From Candidatus Margulisiibacteriota bacterium (GTDB lineage Bacteria > Margulisbacteria > WOR-1 > O2-12-FULL-45-9 > XYB2-FULL-48-7), in NCBI GenBank assembly GCA_018822365.1, contig JAHJKL010000048.1, forward strand, positions 1-41,047: a stretch of 41,047 nucleotides of DNA, read 5' to 3'. Numbering within the stretch: position 1 is the first letter of the stretch; the number at the start of each line of letters is the position of its first letter. The notes beneath the pieces are model-generated. The model was given only the letters and a program-made list of their open reading frames with translations. It was not told the origin of the DNA and did not search any database. Positions 27,800 to 36,018 of this stretch are shown here, one piece after another. Made by a program: the position numbers and the translations under genes.

Positions 27800-28852
27800 A
27801 TGTCTAATAATTATTCGATCGGTCATCATGTTTTTATTGCCGGTTTTTCCGGCTTCCTGGGCAAAGCGCTTAAAACTGGTTTCGCCAGGAACGCTGACAA
27901 ATTATATTTGCAAAACCGGAGCGGCATTTTTGTTGAAGAAAAAGGAGCAAAGACCCCTCGCCAGATTTCCCGCGACCCCTACGATCAAAAGAACCTGCAA
28001 ACCGCCCTTGCTGATTCGCAGACCTGCCTGAATGCTGTTGGCTTCCCCAGCGGATACGGAGAAATCAGCCCTGAAATTGTGGCTAAAAGCTTAGCCGGCA
28101 ACCTTTTACACACCGATCAGCTCGCGCAAACCGCCGCCGAAACCGGGGTAAAAATGTTTATTTCGCTTTCGAGCATGGCGGTCTATTATCAATTTCTTTC
28201 TCCGCAAGTCAGGGTGGCAAATGAAAACTCGCCGCTTGAGCTCCCACCCCAACTTCTTGAAATGGCCGAAGCCGGTCTTGCCAGGTTCCGGGCTCATCCG
28301 TCAAGTTCAGCCTTGACCAGCGGAGAGGACGTTTTCCCCCAAGCCTTGCTGGAAAACATCAAAAACACTCGCCTCGCTTACTCTCTAGGAAAGTATCTGG
28401 CCGAAGCCAGCGTGAGAAATTGGTTTCCGCCTCAAAACAGCAGGCTCCTTCGGATAGCCAATATTTATATTGCGGGAGACAGTGGGCAGCGCATTATCCC
28501 TTCGTTCATCAGAAAATTCGCCGCCGGCGAGGACGTGGTAGTTCACAACCTCTCCCGTAATTTTATTTACTGGGCTGATTTTGAAAACTTATTGGACCGC
28601 ATCATCTCCCGGACCGAGCCGCCGGCCGGCCCGGTCAATGTTTATGCCCCGGGGTGCACGGTCCCGCTCCCTGACCTGGCAAGGGAATTGGGGTCATACT
28701 TCCCCCTCTCTCTCTCCCGCATTGTTCTCAATGAAAACATCTCCGAACCGGATATTGATTTTACTTCGCGATACCCGGACCTTTACGCGGCAAACTTCAC
28801 TTCAGTAACCGAAGGGCTCAAAAATGTCATTCCCCTTCAAGGAGAAAAATAA
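27800..28852 (+). CDS. NAD(P)-dependent epimerase/dehydratase family protein (extended SDR)
   Basis: A 350-residue Rossmann protein. The nucleotide loop is GFSGFLG (15-21). The catalytic Ser lies in SLSSMAVYY (about 122-130) and the YxxxK pair is Y194/K198 in AYSLGKYLAE. The distance from the Ser to the Tyr (about 70 residues) is roughly twice normal because of an insertion at about 132-190. The C-terminal substrate domain has RIANIYIAGDSGQRIIPSFI, as in sugar-nucleotide epimerases. The substrate is not recognisable. The gene ends 1 base before the radical SAM gene, so the two form a two-gene operon. Confidence 0.8.
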   Translation: MSNNYSIGHHVFIAGFSGFLGKALKTGFARNADKLYLQNRSGIFVEEKGAKTPRQISRDPYDQKNLQTALADSQTCLNAVGFPSGYGEISPEIVAKSLAGNLLHTDQLAQTAAETGVKMFISLSSMAVYYQFLSPQVRVANENSPLELPPQLLEMAEAGLARFRAHPSSSALTSGEDVFPQALLENIKNTRLAYSLGKYLAEASVRNWFPPQNSRLLRIANIYIAGDSGQRIIPSFIRKFAAGEDVVVHNLSRNFIYWADFENLLDRIISRTEPPAGPVNVYAPGCTVPLPDLARELGSYFPLSLSRIVLNENISEPDIDFTSRYPDLYAANFTSVTEGLKNVIPLQGEK

Positions 28853-28853
28853 A

Positions 28854-30098
28854 ATGTCGTCAACGATCGTGAGAACACAAGATATAGTAAAGCGTTTCAT
28901 TCGTTCCGGAGGCAATACTCCCCTGAACTACGAAAAGCACCTGGTGCAGCAGCAATGGTCGCGTATCCTCAAAGTGCTCCAGGGAAAAGTCGTCCCTCCC
29001 TATGAAGTCGAGATCCAGCCTTCCAGCGCCTGCAACATCAGCTGCATCTGGTGCATCGGCGAAAGCATTCAAAACGCCAATCAGGTCATCCGTCTCCCCA
29101 ACGCCCTAAAAAAAACAAAGGATATGCTCAAAGTCGTCGCCGGAATAGTCGATTATAAGGTCCGCGACAACTACACTGAAGGCGGGGAGCATAGAATGCG
29201 CGATTATCGCGTCGAAACCGTAAAGTTTTCCGGATTTATCGGAGACCCACTGGTCGCTAAAGAAGCGACCCTGGCCGGCATGCAGTATCTCTCGCAAAAT
29301 TACGTCCGGGTCGGCCTTTTCACTAATGGCATCATGATGGACGAAACAACCTGGGACACTATCGCCAACGCCGGCTTCCTCCATCTTAGCCTTGATGCCG
29401 GCTCCCCTGAAACTTTTGCCTATCTGAAATGCAAACGGGACCTGGCTCTCGGAGAAAAATACTTTGGCTTGATAATGCGCAACCTGGAAGGGCTGGCGGC
29501 CCGCAAAGCAAGATCGGCCGGCGCGGCTGCCGACCTTAATGTCGGATATATTCTTAATCCCTATAATTATCGCGAACTGCCTGGAATTGCTCATCGCCTG
29601 AAAGAGACCGGTGTCAATTACCTGAGGCTAAAAATTGACATCGCGGACCAATTGACCCTCAGTCTACCCCAGATAAGGGAAGCCAAAGAGCTGATCGGCG
29701 AAGTCAAAGCCACACTGGTAGGCCCGGATTTCAAATTAGTGGAAACCCATCAGCTGGAAGGCCCGCCCGATGAACGGCGGTGTTTTTCCCGCTGTTACAC
29801 GCATTTCCTTTGGGGGACGGTCGGCTCCGACGGCAATGTTTATCCATGCGACCATAACACCTACCCCGGAGCCCCGCACTACGGCAACGCGATCAACACC
29901 CCCTTTCGCGAAGTCTGGGAAGGTCCGATGCACGCCCTGATCAGCCGCGGCCTCCCCAATATCTGTCCCCCTACCTGCTCCCCTTTTGCCACCCGCGTCA
30001 ATCCTTTTCTTGAAGCACTGAAAAGACAGCAACGCAAACATGGCCTGGATGGGCTGGAAAAGATTCGGCAGGAGATAGAAGGGATGAAATCAACTTGA
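28854..30098 (+). CDS. Radical SAM protein with SPASM-like C-terminal cysteines
   Basis: A 414-residue radical SAM enzyme. The cluster motif CxxxCxxC is C60, C64 and C67 (ACNISCIWC). The core shows VKFSGFIGDPL and LFTNGIMM. The C-terminal part (about 305-385) carries more cysteines, including RCFSRCYTHFLWG, GNVYPCDHNTY and NICPPTCSPF, a SPASM/twitch-like auxiliary cluster site. ATG 28854 is chosen because AAGGAG lies 9 bases upstream; an earlier in-frame ATG is inside the epimerase gene. SPASM enzymes modify peptides or carry out sugar and alcohol dehydrogenation. With an epimerase-type partner, tailoring of a nucleotide sugar or small metabolite is plausible, but the substrate is unknown. 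No precursor peptide is evident next door. Confidence 0.85.
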   Translation: MSSTIVRTQDIVKRFIRSGGNTPLNYEKHLVQQQWSRILKVLQGKVVPPYEVEIQPSSACNISCIWCIGESIQNANQVIRLPNALKKTKDMLKVVAGIVDYKVRDNYTEGGEHRMRDYRVETVKFSGFIGDPLVAKEATLAGMQYLSQNYVRVGLFTNGIMMDETTWDTIANAGFLHLSLDAGSPETFAYLKCKRDLALGEKYFGLIMRNLEGLAARKARSAGAAADLNVGYILNPYNYRELPGIAHRLKETGVNYLRLKIDIADQLTLSLPQIREAKELIGEVKATLVGPDFKLVETHQLEGPPDERRCFSRCYTHFLWGTVGSDGNVYPCDHNTYPGAPHYGNAINTPFREVWEGPMHALISRGLPNICPPTCSPFATRVNPFLEALKRQQRKHGLDGLEKIRQEIEGMKST

Positions 30099-30118
30099 AC
30101 CAAAGTTGCCGGTTCTTT

Positions 30119-30146
30119 TGAAATCCTGACAAATATTTCACGATAA
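30119..30146 (+). promoter_or_regulatory. Sigma-28-like promoter of the 169-residue unknown gene
   Basis: TGAAATCC (30119-30126), 12 bases, CACGATAA (30139-30146). The ATG at 30155 is 8 bases further on, so the transcript would be essentially leaderless. Confidence 0.6.
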
Positions 30147-30154
30147 TATTACAT

Positions 30155-30664
30155 ATGAAATGCATATCCTCAACAGGACAAAGACCAAGAATGCTCTTCA
30201 ATGGTGCGCCAAGATCAAAATGGGAGACCTCTTTCATCCATAGCGGCATGCGCACAACCTTGCGGACATTGATTGTTTACCTGCTGAAAAAGGAACGATC
30301 GACATATCAGATAGCCAAAGAGGCAGAAATAAAAAACCTTAGCCTTGAGGAGCTGATCTCCAAAGATGAGGTTAAGACTATGCTGGAAAGACCGGATATT
30401 ATTGATCGCTTAAAAAACAATCAGATGTTAATGCTTTCCTACAAAGAGACCAGCGCTCGGGCCATGCACGATTTCTATCGGCAAATATCTTCTTTTGCCC
30501 AAGCTTTTCTTGCGCATTCTCCTTCAGGTCAGCGTCAACTTGCCGTTCAAGAAGCCCAAAACGGAATGAATCCAGAGCCAAAGCAACCTTGCTTAAGCTC
30601 ACTAACCGGAAGTGAAACACTCCTTTACATGATCAGCCGAACCTCTCAAACAATCAAGCTTTAA
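30155..30664 (+). CDS. Unrecognised 169-residue protein
   Basis: Function unknown. The first 30 residues are basic and look disordered (MKCISSTGQRPRMLF). Residues about 32-75 have a helical, HTH-like look (TLIVYLLKKERSTYQIAKEA), and the C-terminal third is polar. No signal peptide or membrane helix. The ATG at 30155 fits the promoter, which ends 8 bases upstream; ATG 30191 or 30248 could be used instead. It lies between the radical SAM gene and another unknown gene, each with its own sigma-28-like element. Confidence 0.5.
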   Translation: MKCISSTGQRPRMLFNGAPRSKWETSFIHSGMRTTLRTLIVYLLKKERSTYQIAKEAEIKNLSLEELISKDEVKTMLERPDIIDRLKNNQMLMLSYKETSARAMHDFYRQISSFAQAFLAHSPSGQRQLAVQEAQNGMNPEPKQPCLSSLTGSETLLYMISRTSQTIKL

Positions 30665-30667
30665 ACC

Positions 30668-30695
30668 TGAAATTTCTGCCGGAAAATGCCGATAT
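30668..30695 (+). promoter_or_regulatory. Sigma-28-like promoter of the 256-residue unknown gene
   Basis: TGAAATTT (30668-30675), 12 bases, GCCGATAT (30688-30695). This -10 half is identical to the classical SigD form. Leader to ATG 30739 is 43 bases. Confidence 0.65.
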
Positions 30696-30738
30696 ATTAT
30701 AGAGAGACATACGTTAAGAACCAGGGAGTTCAATAGAT

Positions 30739-31509
30739 ATGCATATTTCCAGCGCCGAACATTTACGATTCACCGCTCCACTAAGACAGCTCCCGGCCAG
30801 CAGCCACCGGGTTCCCGCCAGGATCACGGCCAAACTTTCCGAAACAAAATCCTGCGAAGGGATCCAAAGCCTGCTGCAAGGCGTTGGACTGACGGTTTTA
30901 GAGGTCGAAGCCACTCCAAGCGCTTTTCTGGCCAGGATCGCCTTGCCATCAGCCATTTTGGAACTGATTCCCAATAAAGAAAGTTATTTTAGCCCCCAGA
31001 TCAAGTTCCCCAGATTTGCCTCGGCCGATCTTCCTTTTGGAACCGTCTTGCTCAACTGTTTGATGCCTCCGCTTGAGGAGCTTGATTCCGCGGAAAAGGT
31101 CTTTTCCGCTTATGTTGATGTTTTGGCTAAATTATCTCAAGCGCTTGAAGCAACCCCTGTCGCCTGCTATACCGGCATCAAAGGGGACCAGGATCAGGGA
31201 AAGAACGATCTGTTTGAACGAAGTTTCCGGTTTTTCTTCAGTTCTGATCCGGCCGGATCGACCGCCGCGATCGAAACGATCGTTGCTCTATACATGATGC
31301 CGAAGCCAGAAACAGCTCAAGAGCGCAAATTTCTATACAATGAAAAAGTTAACGCTCGTTATCGCCGCGATCTCTGTGCCCCGCCAAATTCCCGGCCTAT
31401 ACCGCATCCAATCCTCGAAGATGTTATGCCGATGATCAAGACCGGCCTCCTTTTACGGTTTGGGGACCAAATAGAAGCAGAAACCAACCAATTAAAACAG
31501 AGCGCCTAA
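30739..31509 (+). CDS. Unrecognised 256-residue protein
   Basis: Function unknown. A basic, low-order N-terminus (MHISSAEHLRFTAPLRQL) precedes a mixed alpha/beta body. There is no signal peptide, membrane segment or recognised catalytic motif. The middle (about 95-175) has an amphipathic helical stretch and an FFFSSDPAGSTAAIETIV segment. A GGGAG-like purine run lies about 11 bases upstream of the ATG. It stands alone between its own promoter and the separately driven Fic gene. Confidence 0.6.
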   Translation: MHISSAEHLRFTAPLRQLPASSHRVPARITAKLSETKSCEGIQSLLQGVGLTVLEVEATPSAFLARIALPSAILELIPNKESYFSPQIKFPRFASADLPFGTVLLNCLMPPLEELDSAEKVFSAYVDVLAKLSQALEATPVACYTGIKGDQDQGKNDLFERSFRFFFSSDPAGSTAAIETIVALYMMPKPETAQERKFLYNEKVNARYRRDLCAPPNSRPIPHPILEDVMPMIKTGLLLRFGDQIEAETNQLKQSA

Positions 31510-31534
31510 AAAACCCAAACACTTAACTAGAGGC

Positions 31535-31563
31535 TTGACGCTTTCTTTACGCTTTGTTATAAT
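31535..31563 (+). promoter_or_regulatory. Sigma-70-type promoter of the Fic gene
   Basis: TTGACG (31535-31540), a 17-base spacer, TATAAT (31558-31563). This is the best full -35/-10 pair seen in the window. Only 12 bases separate it from the ATG at 31576, so the leader is about 5 bases. Confidence 0.8.
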
Positions 31564-31575
31564 TATGCTATTCCA

Positions 31576-32595
31576 ATGTTTAAACCAATTTATAGGATTA
31601 CCCCATACCTATTGAATTTGATCGATGAAGCGAGCTCGCTCAAGACCTGGATCGAGCTAGCGCCGCTTCAGCTCGCCTGGCTTCCGCTGATGCAAAAAGA
31701 CGCCCGGGCGAGACAAGCCCACTTCTCAACTTCGATCGAAGGGAATGCCCTGACCCTGCCAGAGGTCAAGGCGGTCGACCGGGGAGAAACAGTCGGCCAT
31801 TCGCGCCAGCACGAGCTGGAAGTCACCAATTATTTAAAAGCGATGATCTGGATCTCTCATAACACCAAAGCGAATATCGATGAAAAGCTGGTCTTTAATC
31901 TCCACCAGATCATCACTCACGGCCTGCTAGACGAAAAAAAGAGCGGCTGTTATAAAACCAGGCAAAACTATGTGGTCGATGACCATAAGATCAGGGTCCA
32001 TACCCCAACCTCTCCATCTGAAACCCCGGCCGCGGTCGCCGATCTCCTGGCCTGGGTCAACAGCAACGAAGCCAAAAATCTACACAGCATTCTGGTTTGC
32101 GCGATCTTCCACCACCGCTTTGTTTCGATCCACCCGTTCAGCGACGGGAACGGCCGGCTGGCCCGCGCCATCAGCACCCTGATCCTCTACCAGCGCGAAT
32201 TTGACCTCCACCATATTTTTAGTCTTGACGAATTCTTTGCCGGCGAACTGAAACGCTACTATCAAAAGATCCAGCAGGCCAGAGGCCTCGACTACGACCT
32301 GACCCATTGGATCGAATACGTCGCTGAAGGGGTTGTCGCCACGCTGAAACGGACCAAAAAGCGGATCGAAGACCTTCAGGTCACCTCCAGTTATCCGCTC
32401 GCCATCTCCAGGCGCCAGGAAGAGACCCTTCGCCTCCTGCGCGACCGCCGCTCGGTCCAGGTCAACGATCTGATGAGCGAACTGAAGGTCTCCCGGGCCC
32501 GGATCAACCAACTCATCGCCCCGCTGATCAAAGGGGGGATTATCATCAAGGAAGGAGAGAGTCGGGCGACCCGCTACAAATTAAACATCCATTAA
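31576..32595 (+). CDS. Fic family protein with N-terminal inhibitory motif and C-terminal winged helix
   Basis: A 339-residue Fic protein. The catalytic motif HPFSDGNGRLAR (186-197) is complete (HxFxxGNGRxxR), so AMP (or other NMP) transfer to hydroxyl side chains is expected. The autoinhibitory helix is present N-terminally (STSIEGN, 51-57, with E55), making it a class II Fic. Residues about 275-339 form a winged-helix DNA-binding domain (VNDLMSELKVSRARINQLI). This Fic-wHTH layout is common on bacterial chromosomes, often as a self-regulating single gene. It uses an ordinary sigma-70 promoter, unlike the genes around it. No adjacent antitoxin is needed because the inhibitor is internal. Confidence 0.92.
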   Translation: MFKPIYRITPYLLNLIDEASSLKTWIELAPLQLAWLPLMQKDARARQAHFSTSIEGNALTLPEVKAVDRGETVGHSRQHELEVTNYLKAMIWISHNTKANIDEKLVFNLHQIITHGLLDEKKSGCYKTRQNYVVDDHKIRVHTPTSPSETPAAVADLLAWVNSNEAKNLHSILVCAIFHHRFVSIHPFSDGNGRLARAISTLILYQREFDLHHIFSLDEFFAGELKRYYQKIQQARGLDYDLTHWIEYVAEGVVATLKRTKKRIEDLQVTSSYPLAISRRQEETLRLLRDRRSVQVNDLMSELKVSRARINQLIAPLIKGGIIIKEGESRATRYKLNIH

Positions 32596-32596
32596 A

Positions 32597-32624
32597 TGCA
32601 ATTTTTACCGGTTTATTACGATAT
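32597..32624 (+). promoter_or_regulatory. Sigma-28-like promoter of the 335-residue unknown gene
   Basis: TGCAATTT (32597-32604), 12 bases, TACGATAT (32617-32624). It has one mismatch in the upstream half. Leader to ATG 32643 is 18 bases with AGAGGAA. Confidence 0.5.
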
Positions 32625-32642
32625 ATAACCAGAGGAACCTAT

Positions 32643-33650
32643 ATGAGGATCGGTAATTTAACCGCAGTTCACCACGCCGGTCAGGCAGGACCCAAGACTG
32701 ACCGCCACGAAATGACCAAAAGGTTGCTGCTCAACCCGCTGGCCAGGCGCTTTTTTGACCGGGCAACATCCACCGGCGCAAGTATCATTGAAATCTTTGA
32801 CGGAACGATGAATAACCAGGTATTAATGAAAGTGCTTGGGCCAAAGATCGAGGAGATAGAGCGGCTTGGCCCTGCGGCAATTATGGCCCAGGCCAGAAGA
32901 GTCATCAATAAACATATTGAGGAAACAGGATTTAAACGGCCGACAGAATTACCGGACGACAACCTGCTGGTCAACAACTTTTTTTCCATAATGCCAAACG
33001 GGGATGTTGATCTTGGCCAGCTATTATCTCAAAATCTGGCTGCCCTGCAGATGATCAGCGATCCGTCAAAATACGCCAGATATTCCGAAGCGATCCTTAG
33101 CCGCTTTGAGAAAATATACTATGTCCTTCGAGCCGGCGAAATACTTGCCAACGGGAATATTGTCCCCATTGCCAGTGCCACACCTCTGCCGGTCCAAACC
33201 GCTGACAGGCTTGATCGGGATCTAACCGATATTATTACCGGTCATATCAACGTGTCTAGAATTGAAAACGAGACCTGGCGAGAAACAATTACATCAATTA
33301 TTATCACCCCCCATCCTTTGCCGGTAAAAGCCCTTTTGGAAGAGGCAATCATACAGTTTGACGCCTTAACCCCGGAAGAAAAAACAGCCGAAGCGCGAAA
33401 ATACGACCACTCGATCCATCAATTAAGCCAGGCTGATCTTCCGCATCCCCATGACGCGAAAGAGCTCGAAGAACGGGGATTAAACTGGGCGCTGGGTATT
33501 TTGACCGCCTTCCGATCCGATCGGGCCAACGTTCCGCCGGCGGATTTAACCGAAGCCTTCCGGACCGCTCTGGTTTGGTTGAGCGTAAAGTATGATCCTG
33601 CCCTCTTTCTCCCTAAAAAAGTGAATTATCTCCCAAAAGGGGCCGAATAG
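32643..33650 (+). CDS. Unrecognised 335-residue protein
   Basis: Function unknown. The N-terminus (MRIGNLTAVHHAGQAGPKTD) is short and low in order, followed by a mostly helical body. No signal peptide, membrane helix or catalytic motif. AGAGGAA eight bases before the ATG supports the start. The C-terminus is Lys/Pro rich (PKKVNYLPKG). It lies between the Fic gene and another unknown gene, both separately promoted. Composition resembles neighbouring accessory genes. Confidence 0.6.
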   Translation: MRIGNLTAVHHAGQAGPKTDRHEMTKRLLLNPLARRFFDRATSTGASIIEIFDGTMNNQVLMKVLGPKIEEIERLGPAAIMAQARRVINKHIEETGFKRPTELPDDNLLVNNFFSIMPNGDVDLGQLLSQNLAALQMISDPSKYARYSEAILSRFEKIYYVLRAGEILANGNIVPIASATPLPVQTADRLDRDLTDIITGHINVSRIENETWRETITSIIITPHPLPVKALLEEAIIQFDALTPEEKTAEARKYDHSIHQLSQADLPHPHDAKELEERGLNWALGILTAFRSDRANVPPADLTEAFRTALVWLSVKYDPALFLPKKVNYLPKGAE

Positions 33651-33661
33651 TCGAAATAGCC

Positions 33662-33689
33662 TGAAATTATACCCATTTTTTCTCGACAA
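33662..33689 (+). promoter_or_regulatory. Sigma-28-like promoter of the 234-residue unknown gene
   Basis: TGAAATTA (33662-33669), 12 bases, CTCGACAA (33682-33689). The downstream half has one departure (CGACAA). Leader to ATG 33705 is 15 bases with GGGAGA. Confidence 0.5.
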
Positions 33690-33704
33690 ATATAGGGAGA
33701 AACA

Positions 33705-34409
33705 ATGACAAATCGGGCCCTATATTTTTTACCAAGATTACACCAATACTCCGAAAAAGATCTGCGGCTTGCTCATCGTTCGGCTTTTACTCTTTTGCGG
33801 CGGCGAAGCAAAACATTGGCCCACGATCCAAACGGCGACCAATCAGTTGAACAGGCCAAAAGGATCGTCGTTATGAGCCTGGCGGCTCAAAATAAGTATG
33901 ATCACATATTTACCACCGACGGATTAGAGGCATCGCTTCGCGCCTTCGATAACTATCAAAAATACGCCCGATTACTAGCCGATTACCCTGATCCCTTAAA
34001 AACACTCCCTGGCGGACTGCAATTTAATTTAATCGCCGGGTTTAATTCTCTTGAAATTGAACAGGTCGGTACCGGTCTGCGGCTCAACGCCATGCCACAG
34101 GTCCACCCCATCAACCCAACTGATGATTTTATCATGATCCGGGTACTGGCTTGCGCTCACGCCCAGATAACCTTTATGTATCAATGGTGCATGGACCTGG
34201 CAGGCACCCGGCCAAGAAATTATCAGGATGTCTACATTGATCGGCCCGTTCGCCTGGGAACAGAAGAGGTCAAAAACTTTTTACAGCCTTTCCAGGGTAA
34301 CCTTTCCTATCATAGTGAGTTTTTCCCTCCAGTGTTATATTTTACTGCCAGATCTTTAATCGTTGCCCCAGACACAGCCCTCCCCTTTAATATTACAATC
34401 CCATACTAA
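33705..34409 (+). CDS. Unrecognised 234-residue protein
   Basis: Function unknown. The N-terminal 40 residues are strongly basic (HRSAFTLLRRRSK). The middle holds an EQAKRIVVMSLAAQNKYDHIF helix and the C-terminus is beta-rich with many aromatics. There is no signal peptide or clear membrane segment. GGGAGA seven bases before the ATG supports the start. It is the last of the plus-strand genes with a sigma-28-like element. Confidence 0.6.
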   Translation: MTNRALYFLPRLHQYSEKDLRLAHRSAFTLLRRRSKTLAHDPNGDQSVEQAKRIVVMSLAAQNKYDHIFTTDGLEASLRAFDNYQKYARLLADYPDPLKTLPGGLQFNLIAGFNSLEIEQVGTGLRLNAMPQVHPINPTDDFIMIRVLACAHAQITFMYQWCMDLAGTRPRNYQDVYIDRPVRLGTEEVKNFLQPFQGNLSYHSEFFPPVLYFTARSLIVAPDTALPFNITIPY

Positions 34410-34412
34410 TTT

Positions 34413-34441
34413 TTGATTTTCTCTATTATTGGTGCTAAAAT
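34413..34441 (+). promoter_or_regulatory. Promoter of the uracil-DNA glycosylase operon
   Basis: TTGATT (34413-34418), 17 bases, TAAAAT (34436-34441) with an extended TGC just before it. Only 8 bases separate it from the ATG at 34450. Confidence 0.6.
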
Positions 34442-34449
34442 TTTAAGTA

Positions 34450-35091
34450 ATGGGATTATTTGCTACCGAACCAGATCTTAGCCATCTTTCCTACATCGAG
34501 ATCGAACAACTCGCCCAAACCTGCGTGAAATGCCCTCTTTCCAATGGCCGTAACAAAGTCGTCTTTGGCAACGGCCCGGTCCCCTGCGACCTGATGATCA
34601 TTGGCGAAGCGCCAGGAGCTGACGAAGACGAACAAGGGTTCCCATTTGTCGGCCGGGCCGGACAGCTCCTTACCCAAATCCTCGGATCGGTCGGGATCAA
34701 GCGGCCAGACGATGTTTATATCGCCAATACCGTCAAATGCCGCCCGCCGAACAACCGGGCGCCACTGGCGACCGAACAGGCGGCCTGCGCCCCTTACCTG
34801 GCCGCCCAGGTCCGACTGGTCAACCCAAAAATTATTATTCTGCTCGGCGCGCCGGCGGTCAAAGCGATCCTGAAGCTGGACGAACCGATGAGCACGATCC
34901 GCGGCCGCTGGTTCAAGTTCCCCGGCAACCAGGAGATATCGGTAATGCCCCTCTTCCATCCGGCCTATCTCTTGCGCAATCCATCAAAAGAAAAAGGGGC
35001 CCCAAAATGGATCACCTGGCAGGACATGCAGGAGGTCAAGAACGCGCTGGAATATTTGAAGAAAGTCGAAGAACTGTCCACTGTCAAATGA
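34450..35091 (+). CDS. Family 4 uracil-DNA glycosylase with a 4Fe-4S cluster
   Basis: A 213-residue type-4 UDG, which removes uracil from DNA. The Fe-S ligands are C25, C28, C97 and C113 (CVKC, TVKCRPP, AACAP), in the family pattern. The active-site motif is GEAPGADEDEQGFPFVGRAG (52-71) and the second motif is HPAYLLR near residue 176. Length is typical. The stop codon overlaps the DUF362 start (ATGA). The start codon sits 8 bases after the promoter, implying a leaderless transcript. Confidence 0.95.
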   Translation: MGLFATEPDLSHLSYIEIEQLAQTCVKCPLSNGRNKVVFGNGPVPCDLMIIGEAPGADEDEQGFPFVGRAGQLLTQILGSVGIKRPDDVYIANTVKCRPPNNRAPLATEQAACAPYLAAQVRLVNPKIIILLGAPAVKAILKLDEPMSTIRGRWFKFPGNQEISVMPLFHPAYLLRNPSKEKGAPKWITWQDMQEVKNALEYLKKVEELSTVK

Positions 35092-36011
35092 ATGTCTTTT
35101 TCTCTTCAGACATCTCAAAAGCCAAAGAAATATTTGAAACTGCCGGCTTCAGCAAGATCATCTTCCAAGACGATGCCGTCGCCCTTAAGATCCATTTTGG
35201 CGAACCGGGTAATACCGCCTACCTAAAGCCCGACCGGGTCAGCCCGATCGCCCGGCTGATCAGACAGCTTGGCGGGCGTCCCTTTTGGACCGACGCGAAC
35301 ACCTTATACCAGGGCAAACGAAACGACAACGAGACCCATTTACAAACCGCCCACGAACATGGTTATACTTTGGCAAATACCGGAGGGGAAACAATCATCG
35401 CCGATGAACCGGGAGACCAGCGGGGCCGCGAATTGGCCGTAAATTACCCCCATTTCAAAAAGCTTTACGTCGCAGCCGGAACGCTGACCGCCGGAGCGAT
35501 GATCGTCTTAACCCACTTCAAAGGCCATGAAACGACCGGCTTTGGCGGCGCCCTGAAAAATATAGGCATGGGGCTGGGGAGCAAACTGGGAAAGCTAAAA
35601 ATGCACCAGGATTGCCTTCATTGCCCCGAAGTCAAAACCTGCCGCAAAAACCAGACCCTTGAAGCCTGCTGGTTCGGCTCCCCCGAATTGGTCCAGGAGA
35701 AAATTGCCGAATATGCCGCCGGGATCGCCGCCCAATTCAAAGGGAAGATTGCCTATATAAACTTTATCACCGACGTTTCACCGAATTGCGACTGTTATCC
35801 GCACAACGACCCGCCGGTCGTTCCGGACATCGGGATCGCCGCCTCTTTTGACCCGGTCGCCCTCGACCAGGCCTGCGTGGACCTGGTCAACAAAGCGGCC
35901 GGCAACGATAAGTTCCGCGCTCTCTGGCCAGCCGTCGACTGGGGCATCCAGCTCTCTCACGCCGAGAAGATCGGCCTGGGTAGCCGGAAGTATGCGCTTG
36001 TGGTAAAATAA
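35088..36011 (+). CDS. DUF362 domain protein with iron-sulfur-type cysteines
   Basis: A 307-residue DUF362 protein. The family core shows [12 protein letters not shown], the [12 protein letters not shown] segment, [23 protein letters not shown], and the C-terminal [14 protein letters not shown]. Cysteines C176, C179, C185 and C194 ([10 protein letters not shown]) plus C234 and C236 could hold an Fe-S cluster in place of the usual ferredoxin tail. The ATG at 35088 overlaps the UDG stop by 4 bases. An earlier reading frame over the UDG gene is an out-of-register shadow. Function of the family is poorly defined. It is cotranscribed with the UDG and followed closely by pta. Confidence 0.88.
   Translation: MNVFFSSDISKAKEIFETAGFSKIIFQDDAVALKIHFGEPGNTAYLKPDRVSPIARLIRQLGGRPFWTDANTLYQGKRNDNETHLQTAHEHGYTLANTGGETIIADEPGDQRGRELAVNYPHFKKLYVAAGTLTAGAMIVLTHFKGHETTGFGGALKNIGMGLGSKLGKLKMHQDCLHCPEVKTCRKNQTLEACWFGSPELVQEKIAEYAAGIAAQFKGKIAYINFITDVSPNCDCYPHNDPPVVPDIGIAASFDPVALDQACVDLVNKAAGNDKFRALWPAVDWGIQLSHAEKIGLGSRKYALVVK
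36001..36009 (+). promoter_or_regulatory. Possible extended -10 for pta
   Basis: TGGTAAAAT (36001-36009) in the last codons of the DUF362 gene, 9 bases before the pta ATG. It matches the other short-leader promoters but lies within coding sequence. Confidence 0.35.
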
Positions 36012-36018
36012 AAAAATC

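Noticed and set aside
34737-35087. Long upstream extension of the DUF362 frame over the uracil-DNA glycosylase gene
   Set aside because: The translation there is Pro/Gly/Arg-rich shadow sequence, while the other frame is a clear UDG. The ATG at 35088 overlapping the UDG stop begins the real protein.
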